Shown in pieces: positions 26,121 through 37,900 of a stretch of 64,000 nucleotides of DNA. The notes under the pieces were generated by a model. The model searched no databases. It had not been told where the DNA came from and saw only the letters and a list, made by a program, of their open reading frames with translations. The DNA is from Rhodamnia argentea (Eukaryota; Streptophyta; Magnoliopsida; Myrtales; Myrtaceae). Every line of letters starts with the position of its first letter. Positions within the stretch are counted from its first letter, which is position 1. A program made the position numbers and the translations under genes. Where the stretch lies: the NCBI RefSeq assembly GCF_020921035.1, contig NC_063155.1, positions 29,691,294 to 29,755,293 of the forward strand, written 5' to 3'.

Positions 26121-27263
26121 GGAAAATTTCGAATAAGGACTTGAAGTGGGATTGTTTTCTCAAAAAGGATCCAAAGTAAATGTCATTTCAAATAGGGACC
26201 CGAAGTGGCTATCCGAGTCTCAAATAAGGACCCGCATTCCCAATCTTATTCATAGATAGGGGCATTTTCGTCCAGGCCATTTCTTCTTTTTCTTTCTTCA
26301 TCTTCCTCATGCATCTATGTTTGCTCTACATCACCTCCATCTTCAACACCATAATCAGTCTCTCCACCAACAGAGCTTCCCGTCGCCACGTAGGCTCTCG
26401 TCGGTCTCGGTGAAGAGAAGACAGGCTCTCGTCGCCACGTAGGTCGCCTTCTCCGACGATCAAATCCTCAGCTCCTCAGGACGGCTTTGATCATGGCTCG
26501 CTCGTAATCGATCTAGGGCTCAAATCAACCTCCATTCGACGAAGAAGATGTTGGGAATTCCGTCGAGGGCTCAAATAAGTCTTGTCAATGGTGGCAATGT
26601 GGCAATTGGAGAGGAAGGGGTGGACTGCGAGTGGCTGTCTCCAAACGAGGGATTACCACAAGAAGCCACTGGCATTGTAAAGGAGAAGAAGGAGCTTCAA
26701 TAGATCGAATTCACGCAAAAGGGGAGAACTTGAATTTGAAATTTATGAGGCAAAACTGTTGCTAAGATTGAAATAGTCGCCTGCTGCAAAGAAATTGCTC
26801 TTTCGCGTGAAATTGTTGATCACCAAGCAAGAGTTAATTGACAGGAGGCTTAAGTCAGTCAAACAAGATGATCTGGTGATGCTTGGATAATACTGCTTCT
26901 GTTGTTGGCAAGTAGGACCAAAAACGGTGCAAAAAATTGCAGTTGCTAGGTTGGCTGAAGGCGTGGAATAAGTGAAGTTTTTGCTGCGCTCTCAAGGTGA
27001 GAGAACAGATGTCCCTAAAGATAAGAAGAGACAACCAGTTCCGAAAAAAAAATTTAAAAAAAAAGGAAATAGAACGAAAAGAAAGTGAAAATGAAAAAAG
27101 AAAAAGAAAAAAATAGCCTTGGACGAAAATACCCCTAGCTATGAATAAGATTTGGAGTTCGGGTCCTTACTTGAGACTCAATTAGTCACTTCGGGTCCTT
27201 GCTTCAGATAATGTCCAGTTTGGGTCCTCTTTTGCGAAAACAACCTCACTTCGGGTCCTTATA
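26121..27263. mobile_element. Foldback TIR element (family D), right end truncated
   Basis: The left arm has repeated phrases such as AAATAGGGACCCGAAGTGGC, and the right arm is the inverse (CACTTCGGGTCCTTGC, CACTTCGGGTCCTTATAAA). The element at 54686-55912 has the same architecture, and there a 9-bp target duplication shows MULE-type insertion. Between the arms (about 26290-27020) is non-repetitive DNA with broken coding-like stretches, possibly captured host sequence. Plastid-like DNA abuts the right arm directly, so the outer right end is lost. Confidence 0.6.
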
Positions 27264-27673
27264 AAGCGGATTCGGAATTGTCTTTCATTCCAAGGCATAA
27301 CCTGTATCCATGCGCTTCATATTCACCTAGAGTTCGCTCCCGGAAATATAGCCATCCCTACCCCCTCACGTCAATCCCACGAGCCTCTTATCCATTCTCA
27401 TTCGATCACGGCGGGGGAGTAAGTCAAAATAGAAAAACTCGCATTGGTTTTAGGAATAATCAGGCTCGAACCGATGACTTTCACCATGTCAATGTGACAC
27501 TCTACCGCTGAGTTATATCCCTTCCCTACTCCCATCAAGAAATAGAACCGACTAATCCTAAGACAAAGGGTCGAGAAACTCAACTCCACTATTCCACTAT
27601 TCTTGAACAACTTGGAGCCGGGCCTTCGTTTCGCACTATTACGGAAACGAAAATAATGGAAAAAATTGGATTC
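27262..27673 (-). other. Nuclear insertion of chloroplast DNA (trnV-GAC to 16S rRNA promoter region)
   Basis: The sequence matches my memory of the plastid segment upstream of rrn16 (the leader with GGAATGAAAGACAATTCCGA on the minus strand, then the 16S promoter region), trnV-GAC, and the spacer beyond it. It is flanked by nuclear repeats, so it is a NUPT rather than plastid genome. Several differences from the plastid sequence as I recall it are C-to-T or G-to-A type. Boundaries are accurate to about 10-20 bp. A database alignment would settle identity and age. Confidence 0.8.
27451..27522 (-). pseudogene. trnV-GAC: Plastid-derived trnV-GAC relic (tRNA-Val)
   Basis: 72 nt on the minus strand reads AGGGATATAACTCAGCGGTA...GGTTCGAGCC...TATTCCTA. 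The D-arm, the GAC anticodon, the T-arm and most acceptor pairs are preserved, with a few substitutions from the plastid gene as I remember it, including in the anticodon stem and variable region. It lies inside a nuclear plastid-DNA insertion, so I regard it as a non-functional relic, although the T-arm still resembles a B box. Confidence 0.75.
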
Positions 27674-28514
27674 CCATATGATTTATTACCAATGTCTGGT
27701 ATATAAGCAGTGATTTCAAATCTCCTTTGGTGTCACTTGCCCTTGTGGCCAGTCCTGTTTTTAGAAGCAAATTTTCCAAATTAGGTAATTTCCTAAACCG
27801 AACTTGATTTGACTATTTTGCCGCCTATTTTGCCATTGTTGATTATCTAATTTGATATTAGTTGATTCTAATGTGATTGGTTTGATGTTTTTAGGCATTC
27901 CCCCCTTAGGAAAATTCTCATATTATGCAAAAAAAAAAAAAAAAAATCCTTCAAAAGTGGAGAAAATATTTTTTTTTTTTTTTAAAAGGAAAACATTTTT
28001 TTCATCTTTCCTTCCTCCTCTCTTTCACATTTTATTTCTTTTTACTTTCTATTCATTTTTTTTATTTTTTTAAAAATTATATTATATACTTTTTAAATTT
28101 TAATTTTTCTCTCTTTTTTTTTTTCCTTCTTCTTCGGCCGGTCGCCACCCATGGCCAACCACAAGCAAGCAAGGCTAAGTGTCGCTGGGTCCGGCAAGGC
28201 GAGCCTCCGTCCTTGCCGATTGCGAGCTCGAAGCGGCAAGCTAGATCCAACAAGGCCGTCGAGGCGGCAAGGCGAGTCTCGAGTTGGCCAGATCAGGTGA
28301 GTTCAAGAGTTCAAGAGTCCAAGTCTCTTTTACAAGTAAAAATCATTGTGCTCGTCTATCCCAGGATGTTCTGTTTAGACATGCATCTGTTAGTTTTCTT
28401 GTATCTGCTGATCGGTTATTTTACTGATGCTAATAAAATATCGTAACAAGATAGTGAATGATAAGCAGACCTTTGTTCTTCATGCGTGTTGTATATGATT
28501 TAAGTAAAGGCGTG
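27674..28514. other. Gene-free stretch with family A-like middle
   Basis: T-rich low-complexity sequence (27911-28130) leads into a GC-rich part (28136-28300) that resembles the core of family A elements. The 173-codon frame at 27925-28446 is Lys/Phe low complexity followed by repeat core, and I reject it as a gene. Confidence 0.4.
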
Positions 28515-28682
28515 TACGGTGGAAAATGATTTTTCATACCAAACGGCAAAAAATAATTTCCAGTTCATTTTCAGGTTTTAGTCAAATACCAAAAAATATC
28601 ATCATTTTTCTGTAAAATAATTATCTGAAAATAATTTTCAGAAATGTCACATTTTTCACAAAACAAATAGAGCCTGAAAATC
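28515..28682. repeat. MITE fragment ('ACAAACAGAGCC' family)
   Basis: It ends CACAAAACAAATAGAGCCTG, the right terminus of the family seen at 8455, 13432 and 31825. The left end is diverged. Confidence 0.4.
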
Positions 28683-28859
28683 TTAATAATCAAGAATTCG
28701 AGCTGCAGCATGTTAAATCGAAATTTTTTAATAATTTCATTTGTAATTTTGATTGCGGTGAATATGTTGATTATATGGGCTTACTACATTGCATGTGTTC
28801 GATTAAGAAAAAAATTTCTATTTTGAAAAACACGAAAAAAAATTGCACTCCCCACTATA

Positions 28860-29187
28860 TTGCTCTGGTTGGCGGTGAGGGCCGCGTGGACCAGCGGCCT
28901 TTCGCCTGCCAATAGCAAAAAAAAGTAATAAAGCCCAGAAAAGGGAAAAAAGCCAAAAAATTATTAAAAAATATAAAATAATATTAAAATATATTCACGT
29001 CAAAGCCGGCCATACCATGTAGGACGGTCGACATTCAAATCAACGATTTCTAGCCAAAAAATTAGTCGGATTGATTCAGTTGGTACCAACGTGAAAATAT
29101 TTAGGATTGAACTGGTTCGATTAAAAAGTTTAGGATTAAATTGGTACTGATATAATAGGTTTAAGACTTTTTTGATATTTTTTCAGA
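28860..29187. repeat. Right half of a family A element
   Basis: The GC-rich core (GGCGGTGAGGGCCGCG) leads through the right arm to TTTAAGACTTTTTTGATATT. I could not pair it with a left terminus or a target duplication. Confidence 0.55.
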
Positions 29188-29262
29188 CCATTTAATGGAT
29201 GATGTAAAATACTTGAGTACGCTAAATGAGACGTGTCAGGATAATGACGAGTCATATCTTAT

Positions 29263-29313
29263 GCAAGATTCTCAATTTTTTTTTTTTTTTGGTCCAAGCA
29301 AGATTCTCAATTT
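29263..29313 (-). repeat. 19-nt retroposon stub between 16-bp direct repeats
   Basis: The 16-bp sequence GCAAGATTCTCAATTT occurs at 29263-29278 and again at 29298-29313. Between them are only a poly-T run and GGTCCAA. This is the layout of an extremely 5'-truncated LINE or SINE insertion on the minus strand, with its tail and target duplication. Confidence 0.55.
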
Positions 29314-29375
29314 AGACACTGTAAGATGAGTGGAAAATTTCATGTCACAAGCTACAATCTCTATCCAATGGACAT

Positions 29376-29379
<4 letters not shown>

Positions 29380-29411
<32 letters not shown>
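29380..29411. repeat. (TAA)n microsatellite
   Basis: About ten uninterrupted TAA units. Confidence 0.9.
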
Positions 29412-29412
<1 letters not shown>

Positions 29413-29823
29413 GAAGCATGGAGTTGATTTTCGAGATGCACGTCCAGCTAGTTTCGGAACCAGTCTCGGTAACTTTTGGACACTGGAATATTTCCATGAT
29501 TGAAGTGAAAGTCGGCTGGGAAGGGTCGATTATTTTTGCATATAAATACATATTTTGTCTCTTACGTAATTAGAAAAGCAGTAGCTAGATTAGTGGCGGC
29601 GCATCCATTGGTTTTGGATGATCCTTTGTGGTTTATATCCTGATGCGGCAAAGTCTTCCCGTGAATCACAGCTTCGGACATGTTTGAGCATCTCGTGGGT
29701 AGAGATGTCAAAATGGGTGAAAACTCATACTTTAACCCATATTCACTTATATAAGTCAAATATGTGTTAGTCACGTGTTAATAAATGAGTTGTTAATGGG
29801 TTTGAGTTGTGAATTTAATTATA

Positions 29824-30876
29824 GGGAAAAAGCCACCCAAAATCCTAAACTATGCCCGTTTTGACATATTTACCCCAAACTTTTCTTTATGACACGGAAA
29901 ACCCTAAACATGTACCCATGTGACACATTCACCTCAAACTTATGCCCTTGCGACACATTTACCCCAAATTTTTTTATTGTGACACAAAAACCCCAAACTT
30001 GTAGGCATATGACACATTTATCCCAAATTTTGAGGTAAATGAGTCACACGGATACCACCGTCAGCCTTCCATTCATCATCACCGTTAGTTAATCCTACGT
30101 GGCTCGAATTTTCTCACTAAACTTATCAATGAATCTTCAAAATTTAGAAATAGTAGGTTTCGGGGACAACGTGAGTTTATATAGTTTGTCCAAATATCTC
30201 CATATCTACTCGTTCTTTGGGTTCTTGAGTGCCAAAGAGAATACGAAAAGCGCCGTCTTGAGTGACTATATATTTCGTGGCAATATGTGGGGGAAGCAAA
30301 CAACATAAAAGAAATTCGAGATTTTTTCATATCAGCTTTGCTGAGGTGTATTTCATTAATGACATGAAAATTCCACATAAGATTAACTAATGGTGATTAT
30401 AAATGGAAGGCTAATGGTGGTAAAATTGGGACAAAAATAAAAGTTTAAAGTTTTTTTATGAGACAAAAAATGTTTTGGATATAATATGGGACATATGCTA
30501 AAGTTGAGGGGTTTTTTGGTATTAGACTCGGTAGAATTATGGCAAAAATAAAAGTTTGGGGTAGAATTGGGACAAAAGTAAAAATTGGAGGTTTTTTATG
30601 AAACGAAATTTTTTTTTGGATATAATTGTCACAAATGCTAAAGTTGAAGAGCCAATGAGGTGTTGGCTGAGTTAGTGAGATCCTTGGGTCTTAGACAGTT
30701 AAACCGATGAGGTTCTAGGTTTGAATCTTCCCAACCGCGTTTTGGGGGACTTAATCGGTGACATTGGCGCGCATACCTCCATCACCCCCGAGGAATAGTC
30801 TATTGCACATGGGAAACCTCGGTTACAAAAAAAAAAAATTGCTAAAGTTGAAGGTTTTTATGGGTATTAGGCCTGA
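29824..30876. mobile_element. Foldback TIR element carrying a SINE
   Basis: The left arm repeats units such as CACATTTACCCCAAA. The right arm repeats the inverse wording (AAAAGTTTGGGGTAGAATT, CTAAAGTTGA). The flanks TTAATTATA (29815-29823) and TAAATTATA (30877-30885) agree at 8 of 9, suggesting a MULE-type 9-bp duplication. A SINE sits in the right arm at 30650-30839. There is no transposase. Confidence 0.55.
30650..30839 (+). mobile_element. SINE (tRNA-derived, 190 bp)
   Basis: It is flanked by a perfect 14-bp target duplication, TGCTAAAGTTGAAG (30636-30649 and 30840-30853). The head has a tRNA-like A-box region (GTTGGCTGAGTTAGTGAG) and a B-box (GGTTTGAATC at about 30719), and the 3' end is an A-rich tail. 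It is inserted in the right arm of the surrounding TIR element, hence younger than it. Confidence 0.85.
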
Positions 30877-30885
30877 TAAATTATA

Positions 30886-31824
30886 TTGGTAATGAGTTTC
30901 TTTTTCTTCTTCTTCTGTTATATCACGCTTTTTTTTTTGTTGCTAGCTGAGTATAAAAATTTGGGGTGGTTGAGTATATGACTTAAATATATATTTTTGA
31001 TAAAATTATATTTTGATCCCTAATTTATTGAAAATACTTAAAATTGACACATGCGTGTCGGGATGCTGGATTTGCGTGTCACTAGCATGTATGGAGCGCT
31101 AACCTCGGGTCAATCGCATGTCAGAGAATGTTGGGAGAATGTCGGACACGACACGAAGACCCCCATAGAGTGTCAGTGCTTCATAGAATAACATCTTGCA
31201 TAAAGTTTGAGAGGATATTTATTGCTACTTTGGGTAAAAAGAATACTAAAATAAGAAAACAAATTCCCTTCGATTGATCTTGCCCCATGTACGTTTTCTT
31301 TTCTTTCCTGCGATCTTATTTTAATTGATAATTCTAGATACATATGCTAATTGTGAAAAGGACTAATTTCATAAGTTTTAGAGAAAAAAATAATCACATT
31401 ATCTTTCGAAATGCGTGCTTCTCATATCCATGCAACAACAATTGTTGAAGCTAATCGATTATACCATCGAAGTTTTCACTAACTTTGTGAAATTTTATGA
31501 GACACTGCCAACAATTCTAAAAAAATTTAGAATCACGTGGCACATTATCGTACTTGTTCATGAATTTCTTTTTCTATCTTTTTCAAACCCTTGTTTGGTC
31601 AGATTCATTATTTTGGAGCTCTAAATAGAAACAAAAACTGGCAGCATCTTATGAACAATGAGTAGACCCCAAAAGTTGTATTTGCCTATACCGTGTAAGC
31701 AGCATGGGGTTTTATTGCAATTTAATACAATACATGAATCGATTGACGTAGTTAAGAATCAAAGGTCGTAAATTTAACCCTAAAGCGGCTTCCATGGTAG
31801 ACCATGATCATAACATTAAGGCAT
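30886..31824. repeat. Kiwellin duplication unit, upstream of copy 4
   Basis: Two blocks (about 31360-31450 and 31610-31815) match blocks upstream of the other kiwellin copies at 15610-15690/15930-16140, 20640-20737/21940-22120 and 23520-23685. No gene was seen. Confidence 0.55.
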
Positions 31825-32050
31825 AGGCTGTGTTTGTTTAACAAAAAATGAATTATTTGGAGAATATTTTCTTAAAATTAATCGTTTCTATCGCCTAAAA
31901 TAATTAATCAATGAAAGATATTTTTATTGTTGATAATAATTTACATCTAAACATTTTCATTGACGATGAAATTTGTTTTCCTTTATTTATTTATGCAAGC
32001 GATCATTTTTAGATTCATTCATTTTTTTGCGAAACAAACGAAACCGTAGC
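31825..32050. mobile_element. MITE of the 'GCTCTGTTTGTTTC' type
   Basis: The left end is GGCTGTGTTTGTTTAAC and the right end is its inverse, GCGAAACAAACGAAACC. It is inserted in the duplicated kiwellin upstream block, straight after the shared phrase CATAACATTAAGGCAT. Confidence 0.6.
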
Positions 32051-32403
32051 GAGTAGTCCAAAAGAATACATACATAATTCAATCGAAGTACTATTTTAAC
32101 GGGGTTTTTGTCGGTTGCTTATGAAAACTACCCGAGAAATGTCCAAGATGAGATTCCTAGGAATTGCAACTGACAGCTAAGTGAGGACCAAAGGTTCTTC
32201 GTGAGCTTTGATGGGGTCCTTGCCGTTTTGCTCTGATGAATCCCATAAAAAAATTTCCATAAACTGGAGTTCATCGATTTTGACGAAAGTATCTAAGACT
32301 TTCTTAAGTTTCTTCGATAATATTTAAGCACAATGATGCATTTTTCCCAGAATGTCTTCGACAAAATATGAATATCCTCAGCAATGGCTGGACATAATAT
32401 TTA

Positions 32404-32928
32404 AGCATAATGATGCAACGGCCCTTGTCAAATCCATGACGATCCCGACGTGGGCGCACACACTTATGCCAGTACTCTGTCATCCTCCGATGGAGGATGT
32501 CGACCCCCAGGCACTCTGCACTGCCACGGCAGGTCCTACCCTAAATACCGTTGCTCGCCCCCGGTAACGTCTTCCACTCGAGCGACCTTGACGAACAACG
32601 ACTTCAGCGAAGGTGGCGGCAGTGGGGCGTTGGAGTGCGGTGGCAGATTCCACGGGAACTCGGAGCCGATTGTTGCCATGTCGACCGGGTGGTATATATG
32701 CCGGCGGGTCTCGATGCGGGCACAGGATCAAGATCAGATCTAGGAAGACCGGGAGGAGCGTGACGGCCAAGGTGGTCAACGAGTGCAACTCTGTGAATGG
32801 GTGCGCTGGTGGGCATGATGGTGAACCGCCGTGCCGGAATGACATTGTCGACGGTTCAAGCGGTGTGGCGCGCTCTGGGGCTGGACATAGGAGTGGGTGA
32901 AGAGGATGTCACGTGGTCCATGGCATAA
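32404..32928 (+). pseudogene. Kiwellin copy 4, deleted and frameshifted
   Basis: The promoter, start and signal peptide are not present. Similarity starts at the CCCTTGTC motif, and about 50 bp that follow it in the other copies are deleted. The body is recognisable ([25 protein letters not shown]). A 4-bp insertion near 32694 (TGGTATATATGCC instead of TGGTATGCC) shifts the frame, and a 2-bp loss near 32857 shifts it again. The last codons and TAA (32926-32928) match the end of the intact copy. The sequence is GC-richer than its flanks, like the other copies, so decay is not very old. Confidence 0.85.
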
Positions 32929-33755
32929 AAATCTGTGTGTTTTCCTTCCCCGGGGACGATCCAAATGAGAATGGACAAGTTCCTAGGGTGGAGGGTACAT
33001 GTTTGAGGCCTTGCGTTTATGTAGTTCAAATGTGCAAAATAAGATGTAAGTGCAATAAAACTGTAAAAGAAACCTCGGAAAATGCTTGTAAGAGAAGAGA
33101 ATATGCAGAGGCTGAAATAATAATAATAGTAATAGTAAGGCGTAGTAGTATTACCACGCTTGTCCTGTACAAGACAAATTACATATTTGGGATAGATGAA
33201 TGGGAGATTCCTCGTCAAGTATTCAACCAGCCTTCTAATCCGTATCCTTTGCTTCGAGTTGGTGATCCTTTCGTTAATAATAGAAAAGCAGATGCTAACG
33301 TGGCCATTAAAAAAACGATACGTCTCCTTACATAACAATTAAAGTACAAAAACTTGTTTTCAAAAGTTCAGAAACATTAAAATTCAAAAACAACAAAAAT
33401 TAGAAAAATGAATAAGAGAAATCAAAATAGAGGAGAAGTAGGAGACATGTAGCTGCAGTTGACGCGAAGGTGGTGTCGCCGCCACCCACGCATCGGCCAG
33501 GGGCCGGCGTCCTTGGCCAGACTTAGGCAAAGCCACATTAGCCCTCACTGCCCACTTTGCAAGCTGAAAAAGCAACGTGAGAGCACGCACGCACGCGGGC
33601 TAGGGGAAGTGAGATAGTCAACTCTCACTCCGTCGATGGGGGTCGTGGCCCTCATTCAAATATGTAGCGAGGGGACTACTACGTGACATCCTCTTCATGG
33701 ACCATGTTAATATCAACCCTCGCTATCTGAGTGGAACGAAGATGGCTGTCTCAAT
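32929..33755. other. Downstream of kiwellin copy 4; repeat relics
   Basis: No gene. A (TAA/TAG)n microsatellite lies at about 33115-33138. The segment 33645-33755 belongs to a dispersed repeat: its reverse complement lies at about 42580-42680 and weaker relatives at 18040-18120 and 46815-46910. That similarity stops at about 33755, where the hAT element begins. Confidence 0.5.
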
Positions 33756-34952
33756 AAATGGAACCGGTGACCGGGTAGTCCGGTCCTCGGTTCCATGGTA
33801 GATGGGACCGGATCGGACCGCTCAAAATATATTTAGAGATACATAAAATTATAAAAATAATTAGAAATGTTTGACTTCAAACAAAATAATACAATAATAA
33901 AAAAGAAAAAAAGAACCAGTTAACATGAACTAGTTAACCTAATTTTCCTAAGTCCTCTCCACTCACGTCTCCTCGTGGCCTCTCCGATCACGTCTCGCCT
34001 TCGCTTCTCTACTCACGTCCCACCTTCGCCTTTCCGCTTGCTCTTCTTGCAGTCCCACCTACCGTCCACTCGTCGCTCCTCTCGTCACATCCTCACTTTT
34101 TTGCTTCGATCTTAGGTAAACACCCCATAATCATTGGATTGGCAGAACTTTTTCGTTTTTCTTTTTTTCCTCGAAAAGAAGTTCTCGATTTGCAAGGGTT
34201 ACAATCCCCGTTACTCATCCTTGCCATGTAGTTAAATCAACTGCAATGAGCTTTGGATTTCTTGCAAGAAATCACCAGAATAAGCATCCATCCTACAAAA
34301 AAGTTAGTCCTGAGTACAAGTTCCCCACTACTTAGGCAGTGTACGATAATTTGCAGGATGATATTCCTAATAAGACCTCATGTGATCTGTTCAACTTCAC
34401 GTATGATGCTCCCTTAGGAACGGTATCCGACACCAGCCTTCTGCGTTTCCTCTCTCATTCCCATAATCTTCACGAACCGTGTAACTATGTATTAGTACAT
34501 CAGTAAATTTACTCTAACCTAGTGAATTCCCTTTTTCAAGCACTAAAAAAGGTGAGATTTTGCCCTTTTGGCGTCAGGTGAAATAGCCATGGAAGATCAT
34601 TAATTTTCTAGTTCTTTTGGCCTTTGAAATTGGGCATAATCTTCTGCTTTCAAATTTGGATTGCGATTTTTTTTTTTTTTGGATTGTGGAATTCTGTTTC
34701 ATTGCCTCTTTTTACCTATAATCACTTAATAGTATAATCAATATAAACAGTAGAGAAGTTGCTCTTCGAATCACAATATTAGGTTCCAAATAGTCAACTT
34801 TTAGAATCTCATGATTTCTTGGAGATGTACTGAATAATTCATGGCTATGCTTGATTTCTTCGCTCCATGGTATTAGCCCTTTATACTTTGATGTTCGCAT
34901 TAGATGCCTTCAATCTAATCTATGTTTTTCTTTATCCAGGTGATCAATTCAC

Positions 34953-37900
34953 ATGTCAATGGAAGGGCAACAATCCAATGATATGACGAGTGTTCTGGAT
35001 ATGGACACATTAGAAGATGAAGGTGAAGAAGATGACCTTGTAGAGGCATTCGATTTAGACAAGGTATCTCATGAATGTCCTCCTAATCCTAGTAAACAAA
35101 TCTCACAAGCATGGACTCACTTTTCTAAAGGAAACAAGGAGAAAAATGGAGTTCAAGTGTTTTGCAAGTATTGTGGGACCAAGTATATATACATTGTTGC
35201 TAACGGTACTTCAACTATGTTGAAGCACTTGAAAAGGTGCAGTAAGAGTGTTGACACCTAAATTTTGATTTTTATTTAATCATTTATTTTACATAAAAAA
35301 TCTGGAGTTAAATTTTAATTCCTACAAAAAATAATAGCTCATCATTTTCATTTAATTCATACATTGCATTTTGCATTGGACCACCAACGGCAGAAGATTT
35401 GAGCTTAATTTATCGGGTGAATATGGACTTGAATTGAAAAAAAATCGGCAATTCAGGGAAGAATTTGGGGTTATCTTGAGCTTAATTGAGAAAAAGGCCT
35501 TAATTAAAAATGTCAATTATTATGTGCCAAAAATTTCAGTCAAATTAATGCAATTGGACCCTTTGGGACTTAATTGATCACATATTTTGATCCCGGGTCT
35601 GTTTGGCAAGATTAACAAAACTTAAGCCCCAAGCTTGCAAGGCTTTTCTCTATAAATAGAGTTCTTTCTCTAGGGTTAAGGGAGAGCACTCACGTCCAGA
35701 ATTTTGAGAGTAGAAAAGAGAGGCTAAAGAGAATTGGGCGGGGACACCTCCATCGAGTACCTTCCTCCCTCACAATCTCGGCTTCGCAGTTCCACAATTT
35801 CGATCACTGCCAAAACAAGAAGGGGAAACCACATCAAGAGCTGCAGATCCACGGTTCCAACATAATCAAAAAGCCAAAAGCAAGTCAAAAGGAAAAGGAG
35901 GAATTTGTGGCAAGCCTCCACTGTGGCGGTCAACTCTTTTTGGATTTTTCTAGGAGAATTGCGTGCGGCTGCTTCCTCTTCGACACCAAACGGCCACGTC
36001 CATGATAAGAAGGCAAGTTTCCAGATTTTTCAAGCTCCACTAAACAGCCACAATCAATGCCTTTGTTTCGTTTTGCGATGCAACTAGCGCTCGAGTTCTT
36101 CTGCTGAATCTGTCCAATTACTCCTCATCGCGACTCAGCTCAAATCTTGCCCAACGAATCTCGCATACTTTTAAAGTTAATTCAAGCATGTTTTAGGATG
36201 TTTTTATTTGTTCTTTTTGAGCTGTTTAGTGCACTGTTTCAATGCTGTTCCTGCACTATCGACATGCTGTTTGCTCCGAAAAATACCTCGTTTTTGCATG
36301 TTCTATGATGGTTGACCATGCAGATTTTTGCGGGGGCTAAACAGGTGAGTCTTTGACTTTTCTAGTTCCTATTTTGCATGTGTTTGATGCTGATTTAGTG
36401 CTATCGTTGAGGCAAGAATGCAGTTTTTTTTTGGAAACTCAAGAAGCAATTATTTTTGTATGATCTAAATATCAAAACCTTAATTTTATCACAAATTTCG
36501 AAAATTGGGTTTTAATTGGACTTACCAGACATGTTTTCAGAATAAAAAAGTTTAGATCTAAATTAGGGAATTTTATTCCCTAATAGGCAACATCTATGTT
36601 AAGTTGGATAAACTTATCCGTCGCCTTTCGGATACGACCCTCCAACCTAGTAAAGATGGGAATTTAGTTAATCTAATCTATCGCCATTTAGATCCGATTC
36701 GCTATCTTCAAAAAGCCGAATTTAGATTTATAAATATCCTTTTTTTCGAAAAAATTGCAAAAGGATAGGGTTTTGATTTGATGTGGATCGCTATCTTGGA
36801 TTATTTGATTGGATTGATATTCCATACTTGATTGATATATGGTTTGATTTAAATTTCTTGATAAACTTTTAAAAGAAAATCCTAAAAAATTTAGTGAGAT
36901 ATGGTTTCTTAGAAACCATGTTTGATTAAATCTTTAGGAAGATGAGGTTTCTTTAAAACTTTATCTCATTAAGTTTATCTTGATGATTTAAATCAAGAGA
37001 ATTGAATCAATGATATTTCTAATCTGGTCGAAAATTGCATCTAAAAGAGGATAAAAAAATCTCAAAAAAATTCGGCAAATCCTTACGTGTGGTTCGAATT
37101 ATCATGTCTGCATATCTTGCGTATTCATTACATATTTTCAAGTATCACATTTGCATTCCAAATTTTCAAAATGCCTCGCATATTTTTGATTTCGTTGCAT
37201 ATCTCGTATTCTTCCATGCATATCTTTTGCATATTTTGTACTATCTTATATTCGCTCGTCATATTATACCGTGTCGCATGTCATCATATTATAGCATATC
37301 CACGTTTGCATGTCATCTTCATATATCATGTTTTCGCACATGGCATATTTGTTTGCTATATAGCATGATTCGGTTTCACGTGTCGCTACGTCATATCCTT
37401 TTATGCAATTATGCTCTCATTGCACGTCATGTAGAAATCATGTTTTAGGATCACACATAATAGGATAGTCAATTTAGATTACATGTTTAGGTTAATTACA
37501 TTTGAATTTGCATGTTCGGCATAATTTCTACACGTTACGTGATCATCGCACGTTTAGGCAATTCATTGCATATTTTAACTACGTTATATGGTTCTTTGCA
37601 TGCATTTTATTATATCATTGTCCATCGTATGCTATGCTACTTGTCATGTCATGATTTGCGCCTACATATAGTTGTTTGTATATCATGTCTTGCCATGTCA
37701 CGTATTTGCACGTCACACTTTTGCATTGCATATTCGCATGAGCATATCATTACATCATTTCGGTAAAATCCCTGCGTCCCATGTTATTGCACTCATTCAT
37801 ATTGTCCATGCATCTAAATAAGCGAACCCCAAAAAGAACTCCATCTTCTAAACTTTGAAGTGAACTCAATCAAGTTGTCAAATCTAGGATTTTCATGGAT

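Noticed and set aside
27451-27522. Functional nuclear tRNA-Val
   Set aside because: The surrounding ~410 bp are plastid-derived and the tRNA carries substitutions relative to the plastid gene. More likely a relic.
34660-34690. Another short retroposon stub (poly-T between TTGGATTGCG and TTGGATTGTG)
   Set aside because: The repeats are only about 10 bp and imperfect. Chance is not excluded.
37035-37766. Overlapping open frames rich in His, Ile and Tyr
   Set aside because: They fall in the CATAT-rich tract of the solo LTR. The compositional bias explains both frames.
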